Source: Planctomycetaceae bacterium (GTDB taxonomy: Bacteria > Planctomycetota > Planctomycetia > Planctomycetales > Planctomycetaceae). From it: a stretch of DNA of 34,049 bases. A program made the position numbers and the translations under genes. This document shows positions 23,480 to 32,705 of the stretch, piece after piece (position 1 is the stretch's first letter; every line of letters starts with the position of its first letter). The notes below the pieces were generated by a model. That model made no database searches and was not told the origin of the DNA. It worked only from the letters and a program-made list of their open reading frames with translations. The stretch lies in contig JADZEF010000256.1 in assembly GCA_020850695.1 (NCBI GenBank), positions 1 to 34,049 on the forward strand, in the 5' to 3' direction.

Positions 23480-24091
23480 ATGGCCGAACCTGTGGGATCG
23501 CCGAAAAACTGGCCGCCGCTGGGCTTGCCGGTCGGCAGCGTGCGGGCGTTGTTGACGCTGATCATCGTCGGCGTCGTGTGCCTCAACCTGGTCCGAGGCC
23601 AGGATCCGGAAGTCCTCTGGATCGAGACGCTGCTGATCGCGCTCGCCCACTACTTCACCTCGCGGCGGTTTGTGGCCTTGCCCGCCGAGGTCGTCAAACG
23701 GCTGGAAGCCGAAGGCATTCTTGAGAACGAGCGCCAGCCGCTGTTCCTGCCGCGGCACACCATCCGCGTGATCATCCTCGCGGCCTTCATCGGACTGTCC
23801 GTCTATCTCTATCGAGAGCAGCGGCTCTGGAACAACCCGCACGCACTCACTCTGCTGGGAATCATCTTCGCCTACCTGCTTGGCGCGATGTTCCGCGCCG
23901 TGACCGGGTGGTTCCACCGGAATCGAGCCCACCCCCCGCACCGCTTCTGGGCCGACGCCCGTGCGGTCATCGTGCTGCTGGCTCTCGCCGTCATTGCCAT
24001 TCCCCAGCTCATCGGCCAGCCGGAAATCCTTCCGTCCGAAGCGCACCGCATCGCGTTGGCCTTCGTACTGTTCTACTTCGGGTCGCGATAG
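23480..24091 (+). CDS. hypothetical polytopic membrane protein
   Basis: A 203-residue protein with about five hydrophobic helices (residues about 18-38, 45-62, 96-112, 122-138, 160-178, and perhaps one near the C-terminus). No conserved catalytic motif is visible. The N-terminal block PPLGLPVGSVRALLTLIIVG is a Gly/Leu-rich entry to the first helix. ATG 23480 gives a compact start. It is followed by a hairpin terminator and then by the ECF sigma gene; whether they act together is unknown. Confidence 0.75.
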   Translation: MAEPVGSPKNWPPLGLPVGSVRALLTLIIVGVVCLNLVRGQDPEVLWIETLLIALAHYFTSRRFVALPAEVVKRLEAEGILENERQPLFLPRHTIRVIILAAFIGLSVYLYREQRLWNNPHALTLLGIIFAYLLGAMFRAVTGWFHRNRAHPPHRFWADARAVIVLLALAVIAIPQLIGQPEILPSEAHRIALAFVLFYFGSR

Positions 24092-24102
24092 CAGCGAGAG
24101 TC

Positions 24103-24193
24103 GTGGGTAGTTGGCAGTGAGTAGCCAGAAGGAACAGTTGCTGGCTGCTTGCTGTTCTGGCTACCCACTGCCAACTACCCACTACCCACTTTT
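24103..24193 (+). terminator. 28-bp inverted repeat followed by T-run
   Basis: The left arm (24103-24130, starting GTGGGTAGTTGGCAGTGAG) pairs at 27 of 28 positions with 24155-24182. CACTTTTTC follows. It begins 12 bases after the membrane-protein stop, which fits a long-stem intrinsic terminator. Confidence 0.75.
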
Positions 24194-24308
24194 TCACCCA
24201 TTTTCGTGCTGGCTCCTCCTTGGCGACTGTTATGATGCATGCGGGCGAAATCCGTCCAACGCCGGACGGGCCAGAATTTGCGGCAACGGAACGGGCTGAC
24301 GCACTGCC

Positions 24309-24983
24309 GTGACCACGGAACCAGATCCCAGCACCGACGTCGATCCCGAGGGGGTCTCCCAGGAGCTGATCGACCGCGTCGTGCATGGCGACCGTTCGGC
24401 TCTGGCCGAGCTCTTTTCGATCTATCGCCCGCGGCTGTGGCGGATGGTCAATTTCCGCCTGCACGGTTCGCTCCAGGGACGCATCGACCCGGACGACGTG
24501 CTCCAGGATGCCTACCTGAGCGCTGTTGACCGCATCGGCCACTTCCTGAGTGCGGCGACGTCGAGCCCGTTCATCTGGTTCCGCATGATCGTGAATCAGA
24601 CGCTGATCGAACTCCACCGCAAGCACATCGGCGCTGAGAAGCGCAGCGCCAATCGCGAACGCTCGATCAACAGCGGCCCCGCCGTCGATTCGACGTCTTC
24701 GTCGCTGGCCTTCCACCTGATGGCACAGCTCCCGTCTCCGAGCAGCGCCGTCCAGAAGATCGAACTGGCCCGGCAACTGGAAGTGGCCCTGCAAGGGATG
24801 AACGACATCGACCGAGAGGTGCTGACGCTTCGCCACTTCGAAGAATTGAGCAACAGCGAGACGGCCCGCGTCCTGGGGATGTCCGAGCAGGCGGCGAGCG
24901 CGCGTTATGTGAGAGCTTTGAAGCGGCTGAAGCAGATTCTGGAACTTATCCCCGATCTGGCCGCCAACGTCAGGCCTTCGTGA
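24309..24983 (+). CDS. ECF-type RNA polymerase sigma factor
   Basis: A 224-residue sigma factor. Region 2 spans about 27-110 (ALAELFSIYRPRLWRMVNFRL, DPDDVLQDAYLSAVDRI, then WFRMIVNQTLIELHRKHIGAEKR). Region 4 spans about 150-210, with the helix-turn-helix ELSNSETARVLGMSEQAASARYVRALKRL. The linker carries a Ser-rich stretch. The start is GTG 24309; no other good start is near. No anti-sigma gene is adjacent, so control may act through a kinase or through transcription (inference). Confidence 0.9.
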   Translation: MTTEPDPSTDVDPEGVSQELIDRVVHGDRSALAELFSIYRPRLWRMVNFRLHGSLQGRIDPDDVLQDAYLSAVDRIGHFLSAATSSPFIWFRMIVNQTLIELHRKHIGAEKRSANRERSINSGPAVDSTSSSLAFHLMAQLPSPSSAVQKIELARQLEVALQGMNDIDREVLTLRHFEELSNSETARVLGMSEQAASARYVRALKRLKQILELIPDLAANVRPS

Positions 24984-25160
24984 GTGTCGATTGGGATGCG
25001 TCGTGGAGAAACGTTCCCGGCAGGAGGCTGTACGGCCCGTGGGATAGCTTCCCGCCTGTGAGGAAGGTGGAGGGAATTCGGACCCGCTTTGTCGATCCTG
25101 ACAGGCTGGAAGCCTGTCCCACAAAAGGCAGCCGATCTCCATCGAGGCGCCGCAAACGAA

Positions 25161-25193
25161 AAAAGACGTGACGGCGATTTTCGCCGTCACGTC
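25161..25193 (-). terminator. 13-bp hairpin with T-run on the minus strand
   Basis: GACGTGACGGCGA (25165-25177) and TCGCCGTCACGTC (25181-25193) are perfect complements around TTT. On the minus strand the stem is followed by a run of T, so it terminates the lipoprotein transcript, 140 bases past its stop. Confidence 0.8.
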
Positions 25194-25233
25194 CTGGGAA
25201 TCGTCGGAAAATTCCAACACGCGGCCACAAGCG

Positions 25234-25307
25234 GTAGCACGGGCACTCATGCCCGTGTGTCTGATGCGAACGGGGGATTCTCGCACGGGCATGAGTGCCC
25301 GTGCTAC
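25234..25307. repeat. 24-bp perfect inverted repeat (GTAGCACGGGC type)
   Basis: GTAGCACGGGCACTCATGCC and following (25234-25257) pair perfectly with 25284-25307. Each arm is also nearly self-complementary (CACGGGC ... GCCCGTG). This looks like a dispersed intergenic repeat unit in two opposite copies. Confidence 0.75.
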
Positions 25308-25332
25308 GTTCGGAGTCGCAAACCCCGGGGCA

Positions 25333-26004
25333 TCACCGGCCGAAGCCGATGCCGCCCGCTCCGCCGGCGCCGCCGACTCCGAACCCGCCGAAGTTTCCGA
25401 CGTTGTTGAAGCCGCCGCCGAAGCCGCCGCGGGTGTAGAGGAAGTTGTAGTAGTCGAACTCGGCTTCCTGCGAGTTCAGCCCCTTGCCGTACGGCTGCGA
25501 GACAATCGTCCGCTGGTCGGCGTCCGGGTTGCCCATCGAGTAGAGCACCTGGGCGACGATCTGCCGGCGATGGGCGTCGAGCTCGGGATCGGAGTTGTTC
25601 TCCGATCGCTCGATCAGCACCGGGAACGGCGTGCTCCGCATGCGGGCGCCGATCTCGGCGATGTGGTCGCGGCCCGACGGCGTCAGGTCGGCCGTGTTGC
25701 CGGAGAATTCATGGTCGTGAATGATGAAGTCGGCCGCTTCACCGTTCGCTTCCATCGTGTGATAGTGGGCCCGCACCGTGCTGCCCAGGGGCAGCGTCTC
25801 GGGAATGGCGGGGTGCCGCCAGGTGTGCGGGTTCAGGCAGCAGCTTCCCCAGAAGCCGCAGCCGGTGCCGCAACCACCGCACCCGCTGTTGCAGCTGGAG
25901 CCGCACGGGTCGCAGCTGTTGTGGCAGCTGACGCATCCGGACAGCGAGCAAGCCGCCGCAAGGGCGAGGCTGGCGCCGATCCAGGCTTTAGGAATTCGGA
26001 TCAT
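25333..26004 (-). CDS. Cys-rich OmpA-like lipoprotein with Gly/Phe/Asn tail
   Basis: A 223-residue protein. The lipobox is LSGC (Cys24). Residues 24-56 hold ten cysteines in CxxC-like spacing. Residues about 95-175 resemble an OmpA-like peptidoglycan-binding domain: FSGNTADLTPSGRDHIAEIG, then VLIERSENNSDPELDAHRRQ. The tail (191-223) is made of Gly, Phe, Asn and Val. ATG 26004 is chosen because the lipoprotein signal begins there; the frame to 26193 adds 63 residues of no fold. It lies downstream of the secretin on the same strand, so it may anchor the secretin to the cell wall (inference). Confidence 0.78.
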   Translation of the reverse strand: MIRIPKAWIGASLALAAACSLSGCVSCHNSCDPCGSSCNSGCGGCGTGCGFWGSCCLNPHTWRHPAIPETLPLGSTVRAHYHTMEANGEAADFIIHDHEFSGNTADLTPSGRDHIAEIGARMRSTPFPVLIERSENNSDPELDAHRRQIVAQVLYSMGNPDADQRTIVSQPYGKGLNSQEAEFDYYNFLYTRGGFGGGFNNVGNFGGFGVGGAGGAGGIGFGR

Positions 26005-26197
26005 GAGAGGCCTCGTTACGGGCACGGTCTTCGCCTGATTCGACTCGACTGCTTCTTCAAAAAGGAGACGTCGATTCGAATCCAGCGTGAGGGTCGGGGG
26101 TGATTGGTTTCGATGACTGCCGGGCTTGTCCCGGCGGGATGACGGCTGAGCGGCTATCGGAGTGAGAGGGTGTTCCAGTAGCTGCCCAGTCATTTCA

Positions 26198-26218
26198 CCA
26201 CCGGGGCAAGCCCGGTGG
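26198..26218. repeat. 8-bp hairpin CCACCGGG/CCCGGTGG
   Basis: A perfect inverted repeat with a five-base loop (GCAAG). Similar words (CTTGTCCCGGCGGG) recur about 70 bases away, at 26126-26139, in the other orientation. Confidence 0.55.
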
Positions 26219-26252
26219 GGCTAGATCGCATTACTGTCGCGTTTTCCGCATC

Positions 26253-26312
26253 GTAGCCCGGCCTTCCAAGGCCGGGTGTCAGATTTCGTCCGGCCTTGGA
26301 AGGCCGGACTAC
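26253..26312. repeat. paired GTAG-CCGGCCTT palindromic units
   Basis: Two 23-base units (26253-26275 and 26290-26312) are inverted copies of each other, 22 of 23 positions. Each is itself a near-palindrome (CCGGCCTT...AAGGCCGG). The start GTAG matches the start of the repeat at 25234. Confidence 0.75.
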
Positions 26313-26346
26313 GGAAAACCCAGCGGTAACTCGCTCTCGGTCAGAC

Positions 26347-28608
26347 TTACTTGCGGAAGATGCCGAGCTTGCTCTTCGGAGCCGGAGCACCAGCCGCTGC
26401 CGCGTCCGAGTACCCGCTCTGCTGCACCGAACCGGCGTTCGGAGCCTCGGTCTGCGAGTAGCCGCCTTCGACGTACTGAGCGTTCTGGTACGGACCGCCC
26501 GGGTTCATCCCCTGGTTCATCGCCGGGCCGGCCGCGTTCTGCGGCATCCGGCCCTGAGGCATGGCTCCGGTCGACGGTGCAAGCTGGTACTGGCTCGGGG
26601 CACGGCCAGCGGCCTGGGCAGCCTGATAGCCACCCGCTGCACCGTACTGAGTCGTGGGACCCATGTTCGGAACCGGCGGCCGCATCGGAGCCATGTTGCC
26701 TTGCGGGCTGTAGGTTCCGCCATTCGGGATGGTGTTCGGAATCGCACCATTCGGGACCGCTCCGTTCGGAGCGGCATTCGGATACGCACCATGCTGGTAT
26801 CCGTGCTGGTACGGGCGAGGCCGTTCCTGAATCGGCGTGAGCGGCGGGACGTTCGTGGGCTGACGGAGAGGCTGCTGCGGTCCCATCGAGTTATTGCCCG
26901 GGGGGATGCCGCCGGCAGGTCCCGGTTGCGGATTGATGTTGCCCGCAGCAGGGGTCGGTTCGAAGAGACGGTACCCGACCGAGAGACCATTGCCGTTGCC
27001 GCGGCCGAACGGGGCGAGCTGGTACACGTCGGTGTCCGGCGGGCCTTCGGTCATGCCATGGCCATAGAGCTGGCAGTCATCCGGGTGCGTCACATAGAAG
27101 CCAGGCATCGGCGGGACTTCGTCGGCATCCATCGGCCGCACCAGTTCGGGCGTGACCAGGATGAGGAGTTCGGTTTCGTCGTGCGTGGCCCGCTTCGAGG
27201 AGAAGAGTTTCGGTCCGATCCAGGGGATGTCGCCGATGAGCGGAATGCGGGTGACTTCGGTCTCGTCGCGGTGGCCGTACATGCCGCCGAGGACGATCGT
27301 CTGGCCTTCGCGGAGTTCCACCGTCGTCTGCACGCGGCGGGAGTCGAGGCCGGGGATGCCGCCGACGGTGAGGGCCCCGTTGATTTCGCTGTATTCCGGA
27401 ACGATCCGCAGGCGGATCAGGTCGCGGTCGATGACGAGCGGGGTGACGATGATCGAGGTGCCGAAGCCGCGGAAGGTGGTCTGCTGACCGCCGACTCCGT
27501 TGATGCCCACGATCGTCGGGACGGCGAACTCGCCCCCCGAGAGGAAGCTGGCCGAGTGACCGCTGAGGACGGTCAGCGTCGGTTCCTGCAGAACCTGGAT
27601 CGTGCCGTTCGAAGCGAGGAAGTTCATCAGGACCGTGATCTCGCCGTTCTCGAAGATACCGCTGATGGTGGCCGGGACGCCCCCCATCGCATAACCGATC
27701 GAGTGCCGGCCCTGGTTGAACACCTGGTTGAAGTTGATGCCAAGCTGGCGGAGCTGAGCACGGCGGAGTTCCGCGATCTTCACCCGCAGCATGACCTGGT
27801 ATTCGCCCGGAACTTCGAGCATGTTGACGATGAGCGACGACCAGTTGTTATTCCAGTTGTTGTTCCATCCGTTGCCGCCCCAGCCCGCGCCCGCTCCGTA
27901 TCCGGCCCCCGCATCGCCCCCGGCGAAGGCCGCGTTCGATCCGGGGCCGAAGAGGGCCCCTTCCTGGTTGATGATTTCACCGCGGACGATCTGGAGGATG
28001 CGCGCCGCTTCTTCGGCGTCGCGGGCCTGCCCCTTCACGACGATCTTCGTCGACATCGGAATGAGGTAGACCTTGCTGTTGGGGAACAGCTGCTGGATCT
28101 TGCGCTCCAGCTTGCCGTAATCGACCCGCCGCCGCTCTTCGAGGCTGGGGTCGCGAATGGTCTTGATGAGGTAGATGAGGGGTTCCTGCTGTCCCTCGAA
28201 CCAGAGGGTCAGCGTGGTGGTCCCCAGCGTCAGCCCGATGATCGAGAACTCGGTCGGGCTGAACTGCACGATGTCGATCACCGAAGGATCGGCGATCGCC
28301 GTGCGGGTGACGTTGGCCTTCGTCACCATCAGCTGGCTGCGGCGATGGATGACGTCGAGCTCTTCGGTCACGTCCGGCATCGCGATGATTTCGCGAGGCA
28401 ACGGTTTCTGTGACCGTTCGTCCGACCCCTGGAGCTGCTGCAGCGGCGACTCCATGGAAGGAGACCGAAGCGCCGGCGCTTCCTGGGCCCGGACCGACGG
28501 CCCCCACGCGGCGATCAGCGTTATCGCGGCGAGCGAGGACCGCAGAAGGCGGCCTGTCGACAGCCGCTCCCCGTCCCTGAGGAATCGGTTGAATGAATGC
28601 GTCGACAT
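26347..28608 (-). CDS. cpaC: CpaC/RcpA-type Tad secretin
   Basis: A 753-residue outer-membrane secretin for Flp pilus export. It has a signal peptide (about 1-42), a pilus N-terminal domain (about 70-155; KANVTRTAIADPSVIDIVQ), a BON-like domain (about 165-210), and the secretin core (about 265-490) with the hallmark IPLIGDIPWIGPKLF (455-469) and ELLILVTPELV. An insert at 221-257 is rich in Gly, Asn and Trp, and a tail of ~240 residues after 515 is rich in Pro, Asn, Gly and Gln. AGGAG lies nine bases before the ATG at 28608. It is separated from the other Tad genes by about 9 kb. Confidence 0.93.
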   Translation of the reverse strand: MSTHSFNRFLRDGERLSTGRLLRSSLAAITLIAAWGPSVRAQEAPALRSPSMESPLQQLQGSDERSQKPLPREIIAMPDVTEELDVIHRRSQLMVTKANVTRTAIADPSVIDIVQFSPTEFSIIGLTLGTTTLTLWFEGQQEPLIYLIKTIRDPSLEERRRVDYGKLERKIQQLFPNSKVYLIPMSTKIVVKGQARDAEEAARILQIVRGEIINQEGALFGPGSNAAFAGGDAGAGYGAGAGWGGNGWNNNWNNNWSSLIVNMLEVPGEYQVMLRVKIAELRRAQLRQLGINFNQVFNQGRHSIGYAMGGVPATISGIFENGEITVLMNFLASNGTIQVLQEPTLTVLSGHSASFLSGGEFAVPTIVGINGVGGQQTTFRGFGTSIIVTPLVIDRDLIRLRIVPEYSEINGALTVGGIPGLDSRRVQTTVELREGQTIVLGGMYGHRDETEVTRIPLIGDIPWIGPKLFSSKRATHDETELLILVTPELVRPMDADEVPPMPGFYVTHPDDCQLYGHGMTEGPPDTDVYQLAPFGRGNGNGLSVGYRLFEPTPAAGNINPQPGPAGGIPPGNNSMGPQQPLRQPTNVPPLTPIQERPRPYQHGYQHGAYPNAAPNGAVPNGAIPNTIPNGGTYSPQGNMAPMRPPVPNMGPTTQYGAAGGYQAAQAAGRAPSQYQLAPSTGAMPQGRMPQNAAGPAMNQGMNPGGPYQNAQYVEGGYSQTEAPNAGSVQQSGYSDAAAAGAPAPKSKLGIFRK

Positions 28609-29276
28609 TCGAGCTTGCTCCTGGTTGAGCGACCGTCGGAACGCCTGAGTTCCGCCGGGGGCATCCTTGCCGTATCAACGGCCGGCACGGCCGCCACGAG
28701 AGACCATCCTGGTTCTCGAAGGACCCTCGCCGGGCTGAGTTCACCTTGGAAATCCAGCCGGTCCCACCACGCCGCATCTGCGTTGCGCGTTTCAACCGTC
28801 TGGAATCGAGGCGATGCACGAAGTATCGGTAGTGAGGAGGTTAGGAATTGAAGCACGGCGACCGGTAGTGGCGGGTCGTCCCAGTTTGACAAGAGTGCCA
28901 GACTTTCCAGAATCTCCGGCCGACACGCTGTAAGGCATTCGTCCTAACGACTAGCGGATTCAACGAGTTACAGAAACTCTGTTCGCGCGCGACAGAATTC
29001 AGCGAGACCCGAAACTGTCGGCTGCGACCGATTTTTTCCTCACATTCGACTTTGCCGGATGTGCGGGTTGTGCGGCGAATTCCGCAGGTGACGGCTGGAT
29101 TCGATGCCAGCACGGCTTGAAAAACGTGGGGGCCAGGCTTCGCCGCGACTCGTGAGCGTTGCTTGATGGAAATGCTGACGGCGTGGTTGGAGCGTGAACG
29201 GCGTTGCGGTACGCTGCCCGCGTCGCACAATCCCGGATCTCGTTGCTCGAACTCTTCTTCCGCTCAGGAGACGTTC
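28609..29276. other. divergent spacer between secretin and SMP-30-like genes
   Basis: A gap of 668 bases. No credible gene is seen; open frames here have biased, unfamiliar translations. The segment 28900-29060 is AT-richer than its flanks and holds a short TTTTTT run (29033-29038). Promoters for the secretin and the SMP-30-like gene are expected here. Confidence 0.4.
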
Positions 29277-30344
29277 ATGCCGATTCTGACTCGCGTCGCC
29301 GTCCTTGTCCCCGCGATGCTGCTCGCTGCGGTGCTTCCCGCGACTTCTCAGGCCGACGATCCGCCGATTCCTTCGGACGCGAAAATCGAGAAGCTGTTCG
29401 AAGGTCGGGTCCTCACTGAAGGGGTGGCCGTGGCTCCCGATGGCCAGGTCTTCTTCAGTGAGATCACCTTCTCGCACGTCGCGCGGGATGAAAAAGGGGC
29501 GATCGAAGCCGGGCACATCTGGCGGTTCGACCCCACATCAGGCAAGACGACGATCTTCCGCTCGCCCAGCGGCATGTCGAACGGAATCAAGTTCGACGCG
29601 GAAGGAAACATGGTCGTCGCGGAAGGGGCCGACTACGGCGGCCGCCGCGTCACCCGCACCGACCGCGCCACCGGCAAGAGCTGGGTCATCGCCGGCATGT
29701 ACGAAGGGCGCCCACTCAACTCCCCCAACGACATCACGATCGACGAGAAGGGACGCATCTACTTCAGCGACCCGCGCTACCTCGGCCACGAGCCGATCGA
29801 CCAGGCGGTCCAGGCCGTCTATCGCCTCGACACCGATGGCACGCTCCACCGCATCATCACCGACGCGGGCAAGCCGAACGGCGTGGCGGTCTCGCCCGAC
29901 CAGAAGACCCTCTACGTCGTGAGCAACGACAACGGAACAACCGCCATCGAGCGGATCGGCAAGGCCGCGGCCAACCAGGCCGACAAGGTCGAAACGCCGC
30001 TCCGCAAGGGGCACATGCTGCTGATGGCCTACGACCTCGCCGCGGACGGCACGGCGAAGTTCCGCAAGACACTCGTTGACTACTCCCCCTACGACGGTCC
30101 GGACGGTCTGGTCATGGACAAGGACGGCAACCTGTGGGTGGCCGTGCGAGCCGAGAATCGTCCCGGCATCTGCGTCTACAACCCCGAAGGGAAAGAAATC
30201 GCCTATCTCAAGACCGAAGTCCCGACCAACGTCGGCTTCGGCCGCGACAAGGAAAGTCGCACGCTCTACATCACGGCCGGCAAGAGTCTCTACCGCACCA
30301 AGGTCAACCGCGAAGGCTATCACCTTCCGAAAAAGTCGAAGTGA
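29277..30344 (+). CDS. secreted SMP-30/gluconolactonase-like protein
   Basis: A 355-residue protein with a signal peptide (residues 1-26, ending TSQADD). The body is a six-bladed beta-propeller of the SMP-30/gluconolactonase/LRE kind: NGIKFDAEGNMVVAEG, NSPNDITIDEKGRIYFSDP, PNGVAVSPDQKTLYV and PDGLVMDKDGNLWVAV. The Asn in NSPND and the Asp in PDGLVMD fit the metal-binding residues of the family. It probably opens a lactone or a sugar ester in the periplasm; the substrate is unknown. ATG 29277 has CAGGAGA upstream; the frame to 29163 is too long. Confidence 0.87.
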   Translation: MPILTRVAVLVPAMLLAAVLPATSQADDPPIPSDAKIEKLFEGRVLTEGVAVAPDGQVFFSEITFSHVARDEKGAIEAGHIWRFDPTSGKTTIFRSPSGMSNGIKFDAEGNMVVAEGADYGGRRVTRTDRATGKSWVIAGMYEGRPLNSPNDITIDEKGRIYFSDPRYLGHEPIDQAVQAVYRLDTDGTLHRIITDAGKPNGVAVSPDQKTLYVVSNDNGTTAIERIGKAAANQADKVETPLRKGHMLLMAYDLAADGTAKFRKTLVDYSPYDGPDGLVMDKDGNLWVAVRAENRPGICVYNPEGKEIAYLKTEVPTNVGFGRDKESRTLYITAGKSLYRTKVNREGYHLPKKSK

Positions 30345-30462
30345 GCAGCCGAGAGGTTGCACACGATTCGCCAGGGGGCGAAGCGAGACTGCTCACGGTT
30401 CCGGTCAACGCGGCCCGGAGAGACCTTCCATCTTCAGGAAACATACGGTGCCGGCGCGAAGA

Positions 30463-30495
30463 AGGCCCCGGAAAACCACAGGTTTTCCGGGGCCT
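30463..30495. terminator. 15-bp hairpin between SMP-30-like gene and fusA
   Basis: AGGCCCCGGAAAACC (30463-30477) and GGTTTTCCGGGGCCT (30481-30495) are perfect complements around ACA. It lies between two convergent genes and is probably a bidirectional terminator. Confidence 0.75.
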
Positions 30496-30551
30496 CGAGA
30501 TTCGTCTGAACTGAACCATGCACTCCAGGCGAAGCCGCTTGTGGAGTCAGA

Positions 30552-32705
30552 TCAGGCCATCGCCAGCCGCTCGGCCTTTTCGGCGCGGCGGCGGGTGACG
30601 ATTTCGTCCTGCAGGTTCGTCGGAACCTGCTTGTACTTCGAGAACTCCATGCTGAACGTTCCCTTGCCCTGCGTCATCGAGCGGATTTCGTTGGCGTAGT
30701 CGAACATGTTCGCCAGCGGGACTTCCGCGTTGATGACCGCAATGCCCATGCGGGATTCGGTTCCGGTGATGACGCCCCGCTTGCCGCTGAGGTGCCCCGT
30801 GACCGGCCCCTGGAACTCTTCTGGAACTTCGACTTCCAGCTTCATGATCGGCTCCTGAAGAGCCATCTTCGCCTTGGTCAGCTGCTCCCGCATGCAGTTG
30901 AACGCACAGATGTTGAACGCCATTTCCGACGAGTCGACGTCGTGGTAGCTGCCGTCCTGAAGGACCGCCTGCACACCGACGACTTCACACTCGCACAAGG
31001 GGCCCTTGTCGAGCGCCCGCTTGAAGCCTTCGTCGACCGGCTTGATGTATTCCTTCGGAATGCGGCCCTGAGAGACCTCATTCACGAATTCGGACGTCTG
31101 CTCGGACTCTTCGGGCAGCGGCACGATCTTCCCGACGACGTGGGCGTACTGGCCCGAACCGCCGGTCTGCTTCTTGTGCTTGTAGTTGAACTCGACGGTG
31201 CGGGTCGGGCATTCGCGATACGCGACGCGCGGCTCGCCCACCATGCATTCGACCTTGTATTCGCGGCGGATGCGCTCGACGTAGATTTCGAGGTGCAACT
31301 GCCCCATGCCGGCGATGATGGTCTGGCCGGTTTCGGCATCGCTGCTGACGTGGAACGTCGGGTCTTCGCGGCGGAAGCGCTCGAGGGCCTTCGCCAGCTT
31401 GTCGGCCCCGTCGCGCTTGATCGGCTCGATCGACAGGCGAAGCACCGGCTCGGCCGCGTAGATCTTTTCGAGTCCGTACTCGACGCCGTCGCCGCAGAAC
31501 GTGTCACCGGTCGCGCACTCGACGCCCACGACGGCGATGATGTCGCCGGCGCCCGCATCGTCCACGTCTTCCCGCTGGTCAGCGTGCATGCGGACGAGAC
31601 GTCCGAACCGCACCTTCTTGCCGGTGCGGGTGTTGACGTAGGACTCGCCCTTCTTGACCTGACCCTGGTAGATACGGACGTACGTGAGCTGACCGAACGT
31701 CTCGATGACCGTCTTGAAGGCCATCGCGACGACCGGCTTCGTGTTGTCCGGCGCCAGCTTGACGATGTTGTTCGGCGGAGCCCCTTCGGCGGCATTCGGA
31801 TCCGGCTTCACCCGCAGGTCGGTCGCGGAGATTTCGCGATCGAGCGGGCTCGGCAGGTAGTGAATGACGCCGTCGAGCAGTTCCTGGACCCCCTTGTTCT
31901 TGAAGGCGGTCCCCAGCATCACAGGAGTGATTTCCTGCGAAAGGGTCGCTTCGCGAATGATGGTGCGGACCATATCCACGGGAACGTCACGCTCTTCGAG
32001 GAGCGCTTCCATGAGTTCGTCGCTGTAGAGCGACAGGGCTTCGAGCATTTCGGCGCGGGCGGCCTGGGCGTCGTCCGCGTACTTGGCCGGAATCTCTTCG
32101 CGGGTGATGTCTTCGCCCTGGTCGCCGCGGAAGTAGACCGCCTTCAGCGTGAGCAGGTCGATGATCCCTTCCATCTGGGACTCGCGTCCCATCGGGATCT
32201 GCAGCGGGACGGGAATGACGCCCAGTTTCTCGCGGATCTGCTTGATGACGTTTTTCTCGTTGGCGCCGGTGCGGTCCATCTTATTGATGAACGCGATGCG
32301 CGGTACGCGGTAGCGCTTCATCTGACGGTCGACCGTCAGCGACTGACTCTGGACGCCGCCGACCGAGCAGAGGACGAGGACAGCGCCGTCGAGAACGCGG
32401 AGCGAGCGCTCCACTTCGACGGTGAAGTCGACGTGTCCCGGGGTGTCGATGACGTTGATCGAGTGCAGGGGGAGGTTGTGGTCGGCCCCATCCCATTCGA
32501 CGTGCGTGGCCGCCGAGGTGATGGTGATGCCCTTTTCGCGCTCGAGGTCCATGAAGTCCATCGTCGCGCCGCCATCGCCCCCCTTCACCTCGTGCATCCG
32601 GTGGATGCGGCCGGTGTAATAGAGAATCCGCTCCGTCAGGGTGGTCTTCCCCGAGTCGATGTGGGCGGAGATACCGATGTTGCGATGCTGGGACAGGGCT
32701 TTCAT
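30552..32705 (-). CDS. fusA: translation elongation factor G
   Basis: A 717-residue GTPase that moves tRNA and mRNA through the ribosome. The G1 motif is [13 protein letters not shown] (residues 14-26), G3 is DTPGH and G4 is NKMD; domains II to V follow in the normal order and the length is normal. The motif [12 protein letters not shown] followed by LYYTGRI and MHEVKG resembles the mitochondrial-type EF-G1 group and not the HIDAGKTTTTER form of most bacterial fusA genes. ATG 32705 is chosen because the family N-terminus starts at [12 protein letters not shown]; the 22 residues upstream are unsupported. No strong ribosome-binding site is visible. No rpsL, rpsG or tuf gene is adjacent, so it lies outside the usual str operon. 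Confidence 0.95.
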   Translation of the reverse strand: MKALSQHRNIGISAHIDSGKTTLTERILYYTGRIHRMHEVKGGDGGATMDFMDLEREKGITITSAATHVEWDGADHNLPLHSINVIDTPGHVDFTVEVERSLRVLDGAVLVLCSVGGVQSQSLTVDRQMKRYRVPRIAFINKMDRTGANEKNVIKQIREKLGVIPVPLQIPMGRESQMEGIIDLLTLKAVYFRGDQGEDITREEIPAKYADDAQAARAEMLEALSLYSDELMEALLEERDVPVDMVRTIIREATLSQEITPVMLGTAFKNKGVQELLDGVIHYLPSPLDREISATDLRVKPDPNAAEGAPPNNIVKLAPDNTKPVVAMAFKTVIETFGQLTYVRIYQGQVKKGESYVNTRTGKKVRFGRLVRMHADQREDVDDAGAGDIIAVVGVECATGDTFCGDGVEYGLEKIYAAEPVLRLSIEPIKRDGADKLAKALERFRREDPTFHVSSDAETGQTIIAGMGQLHLEIYVERIRREYKVECMVGEPRVAYRECPTRTVEFNYKHKKQTGGSGQYAHVVGKIVPLPEESEQTSEFVNEVSQGRIPKEYIKPVDEGFKRALDKGPLCECEVVGVQAVLQDGSYHDVDSSEMAFNICAFNCMREQLTKAKMALQEPIMKLEVEVPEEFQGPVTGHLSGKRGVITGTESRMGIAVINAEVPLANMFDYANEIRSMTQGKGTFSMEFSKYKQVPTNLQDEIVTRRRAEKAERLAMA

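Larger units (their letters stand above)
24984..25332. other. convergent spacer with two perfect hairpins
   Basis: A gap of 349 bases without a gene, between the ECF sigma gene and the lipoprotein gene on the other strand. It contains the terminator at 25161-25193 and the 24-bp inverted repeat at 25234-25307. A GACAGGCTGGAAGCCTGTC hairpin (25099-25117) is also visible. Confidence 0.6.
26005..26346. other. spacer between secretin and lipoprotein genes, repeat-rich
   Basis: A gap of 342 bases without a gene. It carries two hairpin repeats described separately (26198-26218, 26253-26312). The secretin transcript may end here, or the repeats may protect the lipoprotein part of the transcript. Confidence 0.5.

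Noticed and set aside
26296..28413. Long plus-strand open frame (705 codons) across the secretin gene
   Set aside because: It is antisense to a clear secretin; its translation is Arg/Asp/Val-rich with no domain, as expected from high-GC codon bias.
28841..29230. 129-codon minus-strand frame in the spacer before the SMP-30-like gene
   Set aside because: No fold, no start signal and unusual composition; likely chance.
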